A stretch of 64,000 nt of DNA from Synanceia verrucosa (GCA_029721515.1 CM056561.1:4674001-4738000); one strand, 5' to 3'; shown: positions 13,433 to 23,399, counted from the first letter of the stretch. Program-made: numbers and translations. Notes: generated by a model from the letters alone, not told the origin.

Positions 13433-15162
13433 ATTGTGATACTTTTTCTTCTGATAAAATATTGATTTTTAATTTCTAAATATTGTTTTTTTTCCCCCCC
13501 AAAAATTAGTAATGTTTTGGGCCGATTAATCACATTAACGTGGTGACTTCGACATCCCTAGTATACACTGCTCGGCCCAAAAAAAAGTCGCCACCTGGAT
13601 TTAACTAAGCCTTCTTTACGAGCCTCCTATTGGATAATTACTGCAGGTTCAGCAACAGCATGTGCTCAAAGAATGAGGTCAGCTGACTACCTGAAGATAC
13701 TGAATGACCACGTTATTCCATCAATGGATTTTTTCTTCCCTGATGGCACGGGCATATTCCAAGATGACAATGCCAGGATTCATCGGGCTCAAATAGTGAA
13801 AGAGTGGTTCAGGGAGCATGAGGGAGCATCATTTTCATGACAGAGTCCAGACTTTAACCCCAATGAGAATCTTTGGGATGTGCTGGAGAAGGCTTTGTGC
13901 AGCGGTCAGACTCAACCATCATCAATGCAAGACTTTGGTGAAAATTAATGCAACACTGGATGGAAATAAATCTTGTGACATTGCAGAAGCTTATTGAAAC
14001 AATGCCACAGTGAATGTGTGCCGTAATCAAAGCTAAAGATGGTCCAATGAAGTACTAGAGTGTGTGACCTTTTTTTTGGTGGTGACTTTTTTTGGCCAAG
14101 GCAGTGTATATGTATGTATATCAATGTGTTTATAATGTATATGTACATATGACGTACGTATATGAATATATTTATGTATATGTGTGTATATATATATACA
14201 CACACACACACAAATACAACTTGTATTTTAACCTGCATTCTAAATTTCTCAGTGGACTATGTAGAATATCGAAGAATATTGCAATACATTGCAATATCAC
14301 AATACCGTACCGTATCATGACTCAGTTATCGTGATATGTGAAGTCCTTGCCAATACCCACCCTTACTGTACAAACACAGTACATTCGGGTATATTTGAAG
14401 TGTAGTTAACGAACATGACAGTATAAAAACAGGAAATCACAACAACAGCGTGCCAGTCACCATCTGGAGTAGTAGATCTGCAATGTGACTCTGAGCAGAT
14501 TAAAAACCTCTGAGGCAATAGAGGAAGGTGAGCTCATACGCAGTAACTGTGGTTAACTCGTGCTCACTCATTAACTCACAGAGTGCCCTGCCATGTGTTT
14601 GGATGTGTGCATTCATCCTCACCCACTCCTTCTGTCTCCCATGAGTTGTAAAGTCGTACACAGGGATTTTCACGCTCTTGCCCTGTTTGAGTTTGCGCAG
14701 GGTGTGTGTCAGCAAATCAAAGTCAAAGGCGTCTGGGTGGTCAAAGTTATAGTCGTTACTGGCAGCTAGACTCTGCTGTTCTGGGGTCAGGACCTGAGGA
14801 TCATACAAACAAGGCTGCAGTTACTTTACAGCAAACTTTACCACGACAAAGACAACAGAAAACATCTGCAAAATATTGTCTGTATAAATAGTGTCTCTCA
14901 GTTTCTGGCTTTTGATAAAACAAGCGCATTATGGTTTGCACATCAATTAAAAAAAAAGACTGATTTTACACAAATGCATTCTAATAAAAGCAAGTCTATG
15001 TGCTCACATAATGATATGTGATATGATAAATAATGATATGTCATCTCCTTTACACATGGTTGTGTAAAAACACTTAAACACAGATTGCTGTCAAGAGGCG
15101 GTGAAGTTAGGGGACCTAAATTTAGGCGAACATCATGCGCCCCTGTGACGTTTGTACCAGGT

Positions 15163-15201
<39 letters not shown>

Positions 15202-18200
15202 CCTTAAGGCGACTGAGCCTTAAAACCCCAGACCACGCTGGTATTTGCCAGTTTCAGAACAGCGACACCACCTTCTCAACACTTAATATGATAAAGCGCT
15301 GTTACAGGCTGTCTCAATAAAACCATAACAGTAGAACACCAGATATGAACTGAATGTCAAAATATTTTGGATGCCAGCCTCGGGCATTGCAGTGTGCTAA
15401 AGTGGCCCCTGCTGAGGTCTACAGCCCACTGCCCTCTGCTAAAGCCCTCCCACTCTGCTCTGCTGCTGTCAGATTGTGACAGGATTACATAACCTGGAGA
15501 GTGGGTGGAGGTGGAAAGGGGCTTGAAAGATGGCTCTTGCTTGACTCCCTCAGTTCGCTCACTGTGCTTCTCTTTTGACTCATCTGCTTTCTAATATTTT
15601 ATCCTTTCTGTCCCGTCTCTCTCCAGTCATGTGCACCCGGTGTCACTCTTTCCCTTCCTTCAGGCTGCTGGGGGGTTAGCAGCCACACACATCCAGAGAT
15701 GACATAATAGTAAAAGGAACAAGTGATTTGTTGGACTTTTCTGAAGTTAAGATTGCAATCAGTCAGGAACAAACATGTCAGTAAGACAGGTTAACAGACA
15801 TACATTATCTTAAGCTCACATTACAACATTTCATGAGCAGGTGCTGTATGCAAATGGACACACAAACCTTCAGCACATACCACACATACCTTGTAAAAAG
15901 AGTCCATCGAGAGCAGAACGACCCATGGAACATCCAGAGCTTCGATTATTTTCCTGGCTACGGTCGTCTTTCCTGAAGCGCTGCCACCACATAGACCTGT
16001 GACACAAAATTGACAAATAGACATTAATCCATGTTGCATGCAATCTTAAAAGTCATTTTAAAATACCTCCGCTTGGTAGGAACGTGCTGTGCAAGCTCTG
16101 GCTTGACAGATTTTGCTGAGAGTGCTTTAGGCTATGACTGTGCCTGCATGTAGAGAGGCAAACAGATACTGATTTCCTTCAAGGTAAACATCAACAAGCA
16201 GAGCCTCCTCTAACCCAGTTCACCTGTCAATAAGGACTCTGAATGAGCCTGCTTATACACATTAGCAGGACCACTGATTTCTGCAAAAGACACTTCTTAT
16301 CAGCTTGTACAGTTCACTTGTTTTCCAACCAGATATGGTTGTAAGTAATGAAGCACAAATACTTTGTCACTGTACTTAAATAGATTTTTCTTGAGTATTT
16401 ATTTTTCTGATGACTTTTTACTTTTACTCCCTACATTTCAACACAAAAATCTCGACTTTGTTAGCCTGGGTCTGTAGCGTAGTCTGGCCAAGCTGCCTTG
16501 TAAACCGACTTCTCAGAGGGCGGGCTTAAGCTGCGTCTATAAAATGCGATGAAAGTTTGCTGCTGCTCCATGTTTGTCATGTTGACAGGGAGGTAGGTGG
16601 GTTTCTGGTCACAGAACTAGTGCGTCATTGCCTTAAATACGTCTCAATCGAGCCGTTGGAAATGCTAGATTTTCACTGGCCCCCATTCTTGGGGAGATTT
16701 AAAATTGAAGACAAAGGCAACTTGGCCAGACTGACTTGGTTGCAAAACTTTTTGCAGCGTCACAGGAAGGATGGGTGGGTCCAGGCTAGTACTTTGTACT
16801 CCCTGCATTCTCAAAACTGGCTAGTTACTTCTTCTTCTTCTTCTTCTTCCACAGAAGTGGGTCGGTCTTTAGTGTTTGTGTCTCCTCTGTATTTCTGTCA
16901 GTTTCTCTCTGTCCAGTTAATTTTTTATTATGCTGAGTCCAGTGTTTTTTTTTCTCTGTACCAGCACTGTGCAGGTTGTTAATAAGAGGAAAACTATTCT
17001 ATTTTGTTTTTAAAATTTTGCTGAGTTATCAAAAGATGCATCATGTATCATTAAATTTAAAAATAAAGTTTTACTTTTTACTTTGTACTTAGGTAAATTT
17101 CAGAACCCGTGCTTTCTTGCTTTTACTTCTTGCTTTTACTTCTGCTTCTACTTTTACTAGTCTCTTTTTACACATCTGTACAGTGAGTACTTTTGCCACC
17201 TCTGTTCCTAACATAAATATCCCTGTTAACAAAAAGACCTTTAAGTTGAAAATTCTAATAATAATAATAAGGTAGTCAGTTCTTTAGGTCTCCCTAGAGA
17301 CCGCACAAAGAAAAAAAATATATAGATGATCAGCCTGAAAGTGTTTTATTTTGAAAAATGACCAATTACATACATCTGTGTGGATTGACACAGGGCTCCC
17401 ACTAATATGGCATAAAGGTGAGTTGCATGCTCCTTATTTGTTTTTATGATGGCCGTATCACTTTCTCCACCCCCAGTCCACAAGACTATTGTGTTATGTG
17501 AAACCGGTCCGTGGCGCAAAAGAGGTTGTTGTGCCAAATTTACTGAGACGTATGATATTCTCAATTTAAAGGCAAGCTGTCCTCTAATTGAAACAAAAAT
17601 ATAAAGAAAGAAATGGCGTAGATCTGTCCCCCTACCGATGACGAAGGCCTCTTTGGACTGTGCTCCGTGCTCGTTGTACCATGGTGGCCGGCCGGCGGTG
17701 TAGATGGTCCGTTTGGAGGTGCGTAGGAGAGGAGGCTCAGACTTGCATTGACTGGTCGTCCTTTTCCTGGGTGAAAGGCCTGTGGGTACTGCTGGGAGAA
17801 GCCGGTCCAGTGATCCCTCACCTCCTCCACTGTAAAAACAAGCCACTTCTTATCAAGTACAACACATACACAGCGTTTGTGCACAGCATGACAGAATCTT
17901 TTTCCAGCCAGTTTGAGCTGGTAACTGGGGGATTGTAACACAGACAGCCTTCAAACAATAGTGACCCAGTTAAGTGACAGCAAACAACACTGAGCTGGTG
18001 TTGTGCTGCCTCCTGTCGTGGGTTAATATTTAGTTTTTCCATCTTCACCTGGCTGAGCTTTGTCTAATCTTGTACAGTAGATCTGCTGCAGGTGCCAAAG
18101 TACAGTTACATGTATATGTTCACTCAATGGAGACATGCTGAGTCAACCACTACATGATTACAGTCCTCAGAGCAGTTGTGCAACCTAATTCTGTTTTGTA

Positions 18201-21200
18201 ATGATGTTTTAACAGATAACAAGCTCCTCATAAACCAATAACAAGAATTCAAAACAGGTATGGCACTCACGTGGGAGGTACGGAGTGAATTTGCATGGAC
18301 TATTCAAAGTAGACGCATAAAGCATGTGTCTACAGCAGCTCCTTACAGCTGAGCATAGACAGATGGATAGAAGGCAGGAGTCAAAATTAACTGTGTACTT
18401 CTATGTCATAAAGTTTCTAAGTTTCCAGACACCACGGCCATGCAACAATAGCTAGATACTTTACTGATCCTGAGGGAAATGCATGTGTTTTGCATTTCAA
18501 CACTAAATAAATTGCACCCAGAATTTTGTAACAGTGTCTGGCAATAATCGCTAATTGCTCCATCAAGAGTTTAATTTTGTGACATGACATGAGGAGTGTA
18601 GTGAAGAATGAGCCGTAACATTCAGTTAATGCTTGTGATGAATTAAGATTCAGAGCAGAGAACACCAACGGTACAAAGAATTGGTTTGACGCGTTGCTGA
18701 GTAACACATCTACAACTCAACCTGCTTCACCTCTGACAAAGTCTGTGGTGCATTATCTCTGTGAAATATTATAGCCTGGAGAAAAGACTGTGTCATCAGC
18801 GAAGCAATCACGTTTAATTCCCTGACGTCGTAACTAATAAATACCACAAAAATCACCAGGGAGCATCACCAAAACAGCTACTCATTTTCCAAAACACAAG
18901 TTTCTTTGCTTTTCTGATAGAAACAGTTACTGCATTATTGGAGACATCCATACTTCACCCAGGAGGGACTGTAAAACGCCAGATGCCATAACTATAGTGA
19001 GCCGTATGAGAGGATTCCTGCTGTATATGTACGTCTGCTTTTTCTTTGTTATTCTGTAAACTCTTTATATGGAGACCAGACACTGTCGAGGGTCAAGAGG
19101 TCAGCAAACAATGAGAGAGCAAAGATTTTTCTTATCGTGCCGGGTTCACCTGAGTTTGGGCAGCGATGGAGGGAAACTCATAGAGGAATGAGCTGGCAAA
19201 GCACACCTGGTTTATCAGTTAAAGCAATGAAAGATTAGCCTGGTTGACTGTGCTGAATCATAACCTTGTGCAGCAGCACAGTCGCTGTATTCACAGGCAT
19301 TACTATGAATGTAGCTTGTCAAGTTGTCAGGAGGTCTCAGTGCAGGACAGGCTATCTGAGATGAGATTTAAGGCCTGACGGTCAGCAGTGGTCAGTGACA
19401 GCAGCAGTAAATAAGGCAGAGGCTTCTAGAAACCTACGACTCTAGGCTTTGTGGCTTCGCAACAGAGACGTATTAAAGGAAACTCATGGCATTAACTTGA
19501 CACACAACGGATTCATTGACAGAGTGTGATTTCTCAGTTCAGTTCAGTTTGGGATAGAGGCTGAAATTAAAGTAATAAGTAAACAAAAAACTAAATCTGA
19601 ACTTTATGATTTGTATTCTGACTAAACTCCTCACACACCTGAAGCAAAACTTAAACCAACTCTATCATTCGCAATTTGTGTTGTGCCATTAATATGTGTA
19701 TTTTGTGTAAAATGACAACACATGATCATGTCGTCACACAATTCCACCAACACTTTGCGTATCGTCACAGAAACTGCTGTCACATTCACTCCTTCACAAT
19801 ATTCAGGTTACTAAGCAGCAGATGCAAATTTTCCCAAAGGGTGTCAACAAAAAAACCTGAGAGTGACTCTGGTTGTCTCTCCTGTTTATCCACTTTTTAA
19901 ACCTCTCACAGAGCCGAAAAGCAAAAACACTCAATTGTTAGTATCAGATGCTAAAATGACAAAAAAAATTTAGTATGTAAATAAATAAAATGCACTTACC
20001 TGCCATCAGATCTGAGAGTCCAACAGCCAGATATTCTAGCTCCTGAGCAAGATGGTAGAGAATTCATAACTGGAGAAAAATATAAGGGAGGCTCCCACTG
20101 TTTGTACTCCGTAAGTTATGTTTTAAACCTAAATTACACGTATACTCAGTATTTACACACACTTCCCACACAGTAAGGCATTTAACAGCACTGCCCTCTG
20201 GTGCAACACATCCAGAGAGACAGAGGTACAGGGTGGGCAATATGGAGGGGAGTCACATTAGGTGAGAAACGAAACTTTAAACATCTGCTTAGCTTTCTAT
20301 TTCTTCCAGTCAGTGAAGCAACAGAGCAGCGCTCTCACAGTGAAACTACAGCACTGCTTTTCCCTCCTCTTTCACTCACTCGCCGCTCCTCCCCTCAGTC
20401 GACCGGCCAACAAATGTAAGAGGATCACCTACCCTACAGATTATGTTCATTAGGTGGTATTAATAGCAGCAGGTTAGAGCCAGACCTTCCCACTCCTGAC
20501 ACACACACATACAGAAACACACACACCAAGCTTGGGTCATCTGTTTTTGATAGTTAGTGTCGCAATACAGTATGTGGCTACAGCTGAGAGAGGGACCAGA
20601 GGAGAGCAACACATAAACAGAGTGGAGAGGGAAAAAAAAGACAAAGGGGGAAATAAACTCCTCCTTCGCTCCAGGCAGTGGTGGGGAAGAGGAGGGAGGG
20701 AGAGGAGGATTGAAGGGAAGGGCAGAGAGAGATGTGTGCTTCCCCTGCAGGGACTCGCCATGTCTCCATGAGACATGAGTCTGGAGACGTCTGCGCCACA
20801 GAGAGCTGTCCCCATAACACTCACAGTGGAGGGTGGAGGGTAAACAGCATGATGAAACCCAACGCTGCCTCCGCTGCTGCGTCAGCTGACAGGAGGACAA
20901 TCCTAAGCCATGCACACACTTACAACACATAAATACACACACATACACACACTCCTCCCAGTCTGCACAGACAAACAAATCATTATTCCCAGAGATCAGA
21001 TGAGGCTAATTGTTTTCCAGTGCAGCAAAACAACAAACCCAAGATGGGAGCAGCTCACGAACCACACCGCTCAGTTTTAAGCCGACATTTTAAGCTTATT
21101 TGTGGACTTCACAAGACCTCATTTTGGTTTTACCCCCTCGCTAAAACCACAGGGGACGGAGACACACGGGAATTCACTGTTTTCTGCTAATCTCCACTGT

Positions 21201-22755
21201 AGATTTGGGACTGTCGCTGCTGCTTTAAACTGCAGTCCGGAGACAGCTGCAAAGCAAGAAAGCCACATGGAAACAAGAAGCCTGAACTGGTTGCTATGCC
21301 AAACATTCAGCTCTCTCTCTTTGGCTGCAGAGACACTCAAGAAGGGTCCTTTACCCGAGCTCAAGTGAAATTTACCAGTATTAAAATGCACAGAGAAATG
21401 TTTGACTATTTGTTGAACACAACATATAATGTGGAATAAATCCATTTGGGCTTAATTTAAAGGTAAAGATATTTCAACATAATTACATTCCAAAATACTT
21501 ATTCATATCTAACTTACACCAGGAAAGAGATGGGCTGCAAATAATGATTATTTCCACTGTTAATAATTTGGTCTATAATGTCAGGAAAAGGTGAAAAATG
21601 CAGATCAGTGTTTCTCAAAGCACAAGATGGCGTCTTCTAATGTCTTATTTTGTCCACAACTCAGAGAAATTAAGTTTACCGTCACAGGAGGAAAGAAACG
21701 AAAAAATATTCACATTTAAGAACCTGGAATCAGGGAATGTTTACTTTTTTCAAAAAGAAAATTACTCAAACCGATCAATCAATTATCAAAATGGTGATTA
21801 ATTTAACTGTAACAAATGGATTAATTGTTGCACTTCCAGACAATGCATTAATTTCACGTCATCAACATACTTCCAAGCTTTTATGTTTGAGTCAGAGCTC
21901 CACCCTGGATAATGGAGTAATACTCATGTCAACAAGGCTCTGCCATGTTAAATTTATTCAGCTGAACATTAAGTTCTGGTGAGGCTGGTTTGGTGAGTCC
22001 ACAGACCAGGAAGAAGGCCTCTGTGGCTGGACCGGAGCAGCAGCGCCCTCTGCTGGCTCACAGAGGTAAAAGCTGTTTTTAGTTAGAGGTGGTCACAGAC
22101 TAACTGAGTCACTGTCACAGTGACATCATGTATATTCAGTTATTAGCCACCTAAATAACATGTCGTCCTTTCTGTATATATATTTGTATTTCTCCGTTTG
22201 TTACCCGGAAATGAGTATTTCACCCATAATGCAGTGCCAGCTCAAAAGACCATGCTATTCTCCCTCTCTTCTGTCTTTTACTGCTTTATTCACTTTGCAT
22301 TTATCTCCACATTCATCAGTCACGTTTTCTTCTAATTGAGGCGACGGTTAAACATTCATGTGTTTTCCTGGTTTCAGAAGATGACAGTGACGTTATAGCA
22401 GGGGGGCACCTCGTGTAAAATATGCCATGTTACTATAACCGAGTGAATAAGTGGACAAAACGATGGATTGAAAGCGACCTGTGTTACTGTGACATGTGTA
22501 ATAAAGCAGCAGTTACACCGTAACTGGCTGGAGGCCGTTACGGCGATATTTAAACTACTTTTATTACCGTTGCGGAGGCTGAGGAAGACTCAGTTTGACA
22601 GGTCGTGTTTCCGTAAAGATGCTGAAACCGTTTTATTTTTAGAAACGTCGGCCAAAAACATTTGTTTTGTGAATAAATGGTTTCCGAATAAAACAGGAGA
22701 CGTGTTGACCGTTTTACCTGATCGACACAGAGGAAGTTCTGTCTTCGTTCTCCAT
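7762..22755 (-). CDS. uckl1: Uridine-cytidine kinase-like 1, complete gene, 15 coding exons
   Basis: Coding exons, 5' to 3': 22755-22718, 17829-17636, 15996-15890, 14793-14623, 13257-13186, 12505-12316, 12207-12146, 11220-11204, 9330-9232, 9118-9025, 8663-8601, 8503-8381, 8298-8191, 8098-7942, 7841-7762. They total 1575 nt, 524 residues plus stop; human UCKL1 is about 548 from memory. Every junction is GT-AG and in phase. The N-terminal half is a uridine kinase fold with P-loop GGSASGKT (residues 81-88), SMDSFYK and the YNFDHPDAFDFD segment. It phosphorylates uridine and cytidine in pyrimidine salvage. The C-terminal half (about 300-510) resembles uracil phosphoribosyltransferase, with DCTVSTGAA and GIGNFGDRYFGTD. 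Whether that half is catalytic is doubtful in vertebrates. The protein ends in an acidic tail (DWSDEEMDE). Teleosts can carry a and b copies, and I cannot tell which this is. Confidence 0.97.
7942..8098 (-). CDS. uckl1: uckl1 coding exon 14
   Basis: 52 codons plus one base. Encodes DHDVQEDKILLVSLLMAEMG through NDLFHIIPGI, the back half of the phosphoribosyltransferase-like domain. Donor is GTGAGT. Confidence 0.97.
8191..8298 (-). CDS. uckl1: uckl1 coding exon 13 (PRPP-loop)
   Basis: 36 codons, phase 0 at both ends. Carries MDCTVSTGAAAMMAV (around residues 428-442), at the place of the PRPP-binding loop of uracil phosphoribosyltransferases. The acidic pair that follows in many PRTase loops is reduced to a single Asp. 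Confidence 0.97.
8381..8503 (-). CDS. uckl1: uckl1 coding exon 12
   Basis: 41 codons starting ITGVSILRAGETMEPALR. SILRAGE corresponds to the PILRAG segment of microbial uracil phosphoribosyltransferases. Acceptor TTCTTTAG, donor GTACGG. Confidence 0.97.
8601..8663 (-). CDS. uckl1: uckl1 coding exon 11
   Basis: 21 codons encoding VHVVKTPQGEDYEGRTFHGK plus Arg. This is one of the more variable stretches against human. Donor is GTGAGT. Confidence 0.96.
9025..9118 (-). CDS. uckl1: uckl1 coding exon 10
   Basis: Starts by completing a split Arg codon and encodes NKETSRDEFIFYSKRLMRLL then IERALSFLPSQ. Human keeps the same core, with one Arg/His change in IERAL. Confidence 0.97.
9232..9330 (-). CDS. 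uckl1: uckl1 coding exon 9
   Basis: Encodes AALASAHQAQPLPQTLSVLE then STPQVRGMHTII, the start of the UPRT-like half. The leading G joins the microexon's AG to make Arg, and the trailing AG joins the next exon. Confidence 0.97.
9494..9527. repeat. (CA)n microsatellite in uckl1 intron 8
   Basis: About 16 CA units, 160 bp upstream of exon 9. It creates spurious His/Thr-rich frames over this intron. Confidence 0.95.
10600..10680. repeat. Compound (CT)n(AT)n microsatellite in uckl1 intron 8
   Basis: Pyrimidine CT tract followed by imperfect AT and ACAT units. A spurious plus-strand frame of 144 codons runs through it. Confidence 0.95.
11204..11220 (-). CDS. uckl1: uckl1 coding exon 8, a 17-nt microexon
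   Basis: Bounded by acceptor CTCACAG and donor GTAGAG. It reads CGC GAG CTC AGC GTC AG, giving RELSV plus the first two bases of Arg. Exons 7 and 9 cannot be joined in frame without it, and the peptide matches human UCKL1 between QLEE and AALASAHQ. It is too short for ORF scanning and would be missed by many gene finders. Confidence 0.93.
11288..11324. repeat. (GT)n microsatellite in uckl1 intron 7
   Basis: Slightly interrupted GT tract about 70 bp from the microexon. Confidence 0.9.
12146..12207 (-). CDS. uckl1: uckl1 coding exon 7
   Basis: Completes a Gly codon and encodes GGNMVAIDLIVQHVHSQLEE, the last helix of the kinase half. Donor is GTAAGA. Confidence 0.97.
12316..12505 (-). CDS. uckl1: uckl1 coding exon 6
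   Basis: 63 codons plus one base. Encodes [20 protein letters not shown] and RRDITERGRDIEGVIKQYNK, the kinase lid with conserved Arg residues contacting phosphates, and ends VVPR plus the split Gly. Confidence 0.98.
13186..13257 (-). CDS. uckl1: uckl1 coding exon 5
   Basis: 24 codons encoding KTVYGASVIIFEGFMAFTDK then KLLQ, the core strand of the P-loop kinase (VIIFEG). Phase 0 at both ends. Confidence 0.97.
13347..13434 (+). mobile_element. LINE-like 3' tail with (ATCT)n
   Basis: Contains ATTCCTTAGGGAAGAATAAA followed by about ten ATCT units. This corresponds to the 'AATTTCCTTCGGGATGAATAAAG + simple repeat' tails at 43258-43441 and 62693-62820. Such tails mark 5'-truncated teleost non-LTR retrotransposons; the exact family is not assigned. 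Confidence 0.5.
13566..14106 (+). mobile_element. Tc1/mariner-like transposon remnant
   Basis: The 541-bp element is flanked by TA on both sides (13564-13565 and 14107-14108). Inverted ends read CACTGCTCGGCCC..AAAAGTCGCCACC on the left and GGTGGTGACTTTTTTTGGCC..CAGTG on the right. The interior keeps only the C-terminal part of a transposase. FQDDNARIHRA carries the second catalytic Asp and DFNPNENLWDVLEK the final acidic residue. It is internally deleted and carries a stop between these blocks. Confidence 0.85.
13700..13905 (+). pseudogene. Tc1-like transposase fragment, degenerate
   Basis: Reads YLKILNDHVIPSMDFFFPDG then TGIFQDDNARIHRAQIVKEW, followed by an in-frame TGA near 13840 and a resumed DFNPNENLWDVLEK block. 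A short GAGGGAGCAT duplication sits near the break. The N-terminal DNA-binding half and the first catalytic Asp are missing, so no active enzyme can be made. Confidence 0.8.
14623..14793 (-). CDS. uckl1: uckl1 coding exon 4
   Basis: 57 codons, phase 0. Encodes VLTPEQQSLAASNDYNFDHP then DAFDFDLLTHTLRKLKQGKS, with the nucleoside-binding acidic residues in NFDHPDAFD, and ends at HGRQKEW. Confidence 0.98.
15164..15196. repeat. (GT)n microsatellite in uckl1 intron 3
   Basis: About 16 GT units followed by GCGCGC, a potential Z-DNA former. Confidence 0.95.
15890..15996 (-). CDS. uckl1: uckl1 coding exon 3 (P-loop)
   Basis: Completes a Gly codon and encodes LCGGSASGKTTVARKIIEAL then DVPWVVLLSMDSFYK. 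It contains the Walker A loop GGSASGKT and the Asp of SMDSFYK that acts as catalytic base in UCK enzymes. Confidence 0.98.
16350..17210. repeat. Dispersed teleost repeat (candidate)
   Basis: The left part (ACTTTGTCACTGTACTTAAA ... TTTTTACTTTTACTCCCTAC) and right part (TTTACTTTTACTAGTCTC ... GTACTTTTGCCACCTCTG) look like the ends of a repeat often seen in fish introns. The middle (16500-16980) shows no known structure apart from a TTC tract near 16830. Family and limits are uncertain. Confidence 0.4.
17636..17829 (-). CDS. uckl1: uckl1 coding exon 2
   Basis: Encodes GGGEGSLDRLLPAVPTGLSP then RKRTTSQCKSEPPLLRTSKR and the stretch to EAFVI. This Ser/Thr/Arg-rich lead-in to the kinase is almost identical to human, apart from the first residues. 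The acceptor TTTTTACAG takes a codon split after two bases, as both candidate first exons supply. Confidence 0.97.
20000..20067 (-). CDS. uckl1: Possible alternative first exon of uckl1
   Basis: An ATG at 20067 opens 22 codons (MNSLPSCSGARISGCWTLRS then DG) and stops at a consensus donor GCAG|GTAAGT with two bases of a codon left. That is the phase exon 2 needs, so it would replace residues 1-12 of the canonical product. A pyrimidine-rich acceptor-like TTTTTCTCCAG lies 2 bases before the ATG, so it might instead be a cassette exon. I recognise no homologous peptide. The fit could be chance. Confidence 0.35.
21532..21836 (+). repeat. Dispersed MITE-like family, copy A
   Basis: Begins GGGCTGCAAATAATGATTAT, contains AGATCAGTGTTTCTCAAAGC and TATTCACATTTAAGAACCTG, and ends near ATTAATTGTTGCAC. 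The same blocks in the same order occur at 53288-53554 and 54947-55208. Start and end are inverted relatives (GCTGCAA / TTGTTGCA), as in short DNA transposons. Confidence 0.75.
22718..22755 (-). CDS. uckl1: uckl1 coding exon 1
   Basis: ATG at 22755 in context CAAAGATGG gives MENEDRTSSVSI plus AG, then donor CAG|GTAAAA. The phase matches exon 2, giving Ser at residue 13. It lies beside promoter-like sequence, which supports it as the main start. It is shorter than the human N-terminus. Confidence 0.8.
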
Positions 22756-22846
22756 CTTTGGGATCCTTTCTTCCCTGCTAACGGCAGACATTTCTACTCT
22801 GTTGACAATCAGGTGTTGAGAGCAGAGCTAGCTTTAGCACTCGGGA

Positions 22847-22863
22847 ATCATGGGGTTTGTAGG
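22847..22863 (-). promoter_or_regulatory. ZNF143/SBF-like motif, proximal
   Basis: On the minus strand reads CCTACAAACCCCATGAT, close to the consensus ACTACAATTCCCAGMATGC. Confidence 0.45.
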
Positions 22864-22913
22864 CGTTTCGTCGTTCACTATCGCATGGCGACTCCGGCAT
22901 CAGCTCCTCATAG

Positions 22914-22932
22914 ACTTCAAGTCCCAGAATGC
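22914..22932 (+). promoter_or_regulatory. ZNF143/SBF-like motif, distal
   Basis: Reads ACTTCAAGTCCCAGAATGC, nearly the full 19-bp ZNF143 consensus. It is oriented opposite to the proximal motif, about 50 bp away. Confidence 0.6.
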
Positions 22933-23275
22933 ATCTGCTCCGTTCTCTGGCTCTACGGCCAACAGCATGTACAGTATCATAACCACACTGCGCCTTTCCC
23001 CGAAGCTGGCAACGGGTGAGACTCAACACGTGGAGGATATAATATCTGAATACTAACCCTTATCATTTTATTGTTGTTCTGTAACATCTAAATATTTGTT
23101 TATAATAATTAATAATATTATGTGAGTCAACTTTATAGGCGGGATACAATTTTAGATGCCATTTCTATGACTTCATGATATAAAAAGTCAGTTATAGCTG
23201 ACAATAACGTCACTGCACAAAATGCATCTGTCAGTCTGCAATAAATCCTACAGCATTCATTACTATTACATTTAT

Positions 23276-23399
23276 CACTATTATTATTACATTACATTAC
23301 ATTGTTTATTGTTGGTTTATTTCTTACTGTAACTTGTTTTACACTGCTGTGGCGGGTGAATTTCTCACAGTGGGGGATAAAAAACTATTTTATTCTATG
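23276..23399 (+). mobile_element. LINE-like tail remnant
   Basis: Contains ACTGCTGTGGCGGGTGAATT and ends in TATTTTATTCTATGA. It parallels the tail at 61910-62049 (CTGCTGTGGTGGGTGGATTA followed by TATTC units). It lies between uckl1 and the end of znf512b. Confidence 0.45.

Larger units (their letters stand above)
13304..14365. mobile_element. Disrupted MITE with two younger insertions
   Basis: The left end (ttAGGGGTGGGAAAAATAT, near 13301) and right end (CCAATACCCACCCTTA, near 14351) match the two ends of the intact 103-bp hAT-like MITE at 39882-39984. The pieces here are separated by a LINE-like tail ending in (ATCT)n and by a Tc1-like remnant. The element lies in uckl1 intron 4. Confidence 0.6.
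17830..22717 (-). other. uckl1 intron 1
   Basis: The 4.9-kb first intron holds the possible alternative first exon at 20000-20067, a purine-rich stretch near 20600-20730, and a member of the dispersed inverted-repeat family at 21532-21836. Near 18455-18500, ATACTTTACTGATCCTGAGG resembles a LINE-tail remnant. Confidence 0.7.
22756..22950 (-). promoter_or_regulatory. uckl1 5' UTR and core promoter region
   Basis: CpG-containing sequence immediately upstream of the start codon, with two ZNF143/SBF-type elements and no TATA box. In human a divergent non-coding transcript leaves this promoter, so it may be bidirectional here too. The exact start site cannot be read from sequence alone. Confidence 0.6.

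Noticed and set aside
20460..20978. 172-codon minus-strand frame in uckl1 intron 1
   Set aside because: Low-complexity Ser/Pro/Leu composition from a purine/pyrimidine-skewed stretch, with no splice-site pair that joins uckl1 in phase.
22468..23019. 183-codon plus-strand open frame over the uckl1 promoter
   Set aside because: It runs through uckl1 exon 1 in antisense and through the ZNF143-like motifs, and shows no recognisable protein similarity. A GC-richer promoter simply has few stops.
22850..23056. Plus-strand frame starting MGFVGVSS with a donor-like GGGTGAG near 23016
   Set aside because: Its ATG is part of a promoter motif and the peptide is unfamiliar. A divergent non-coding RNA is more plausible than a protein.
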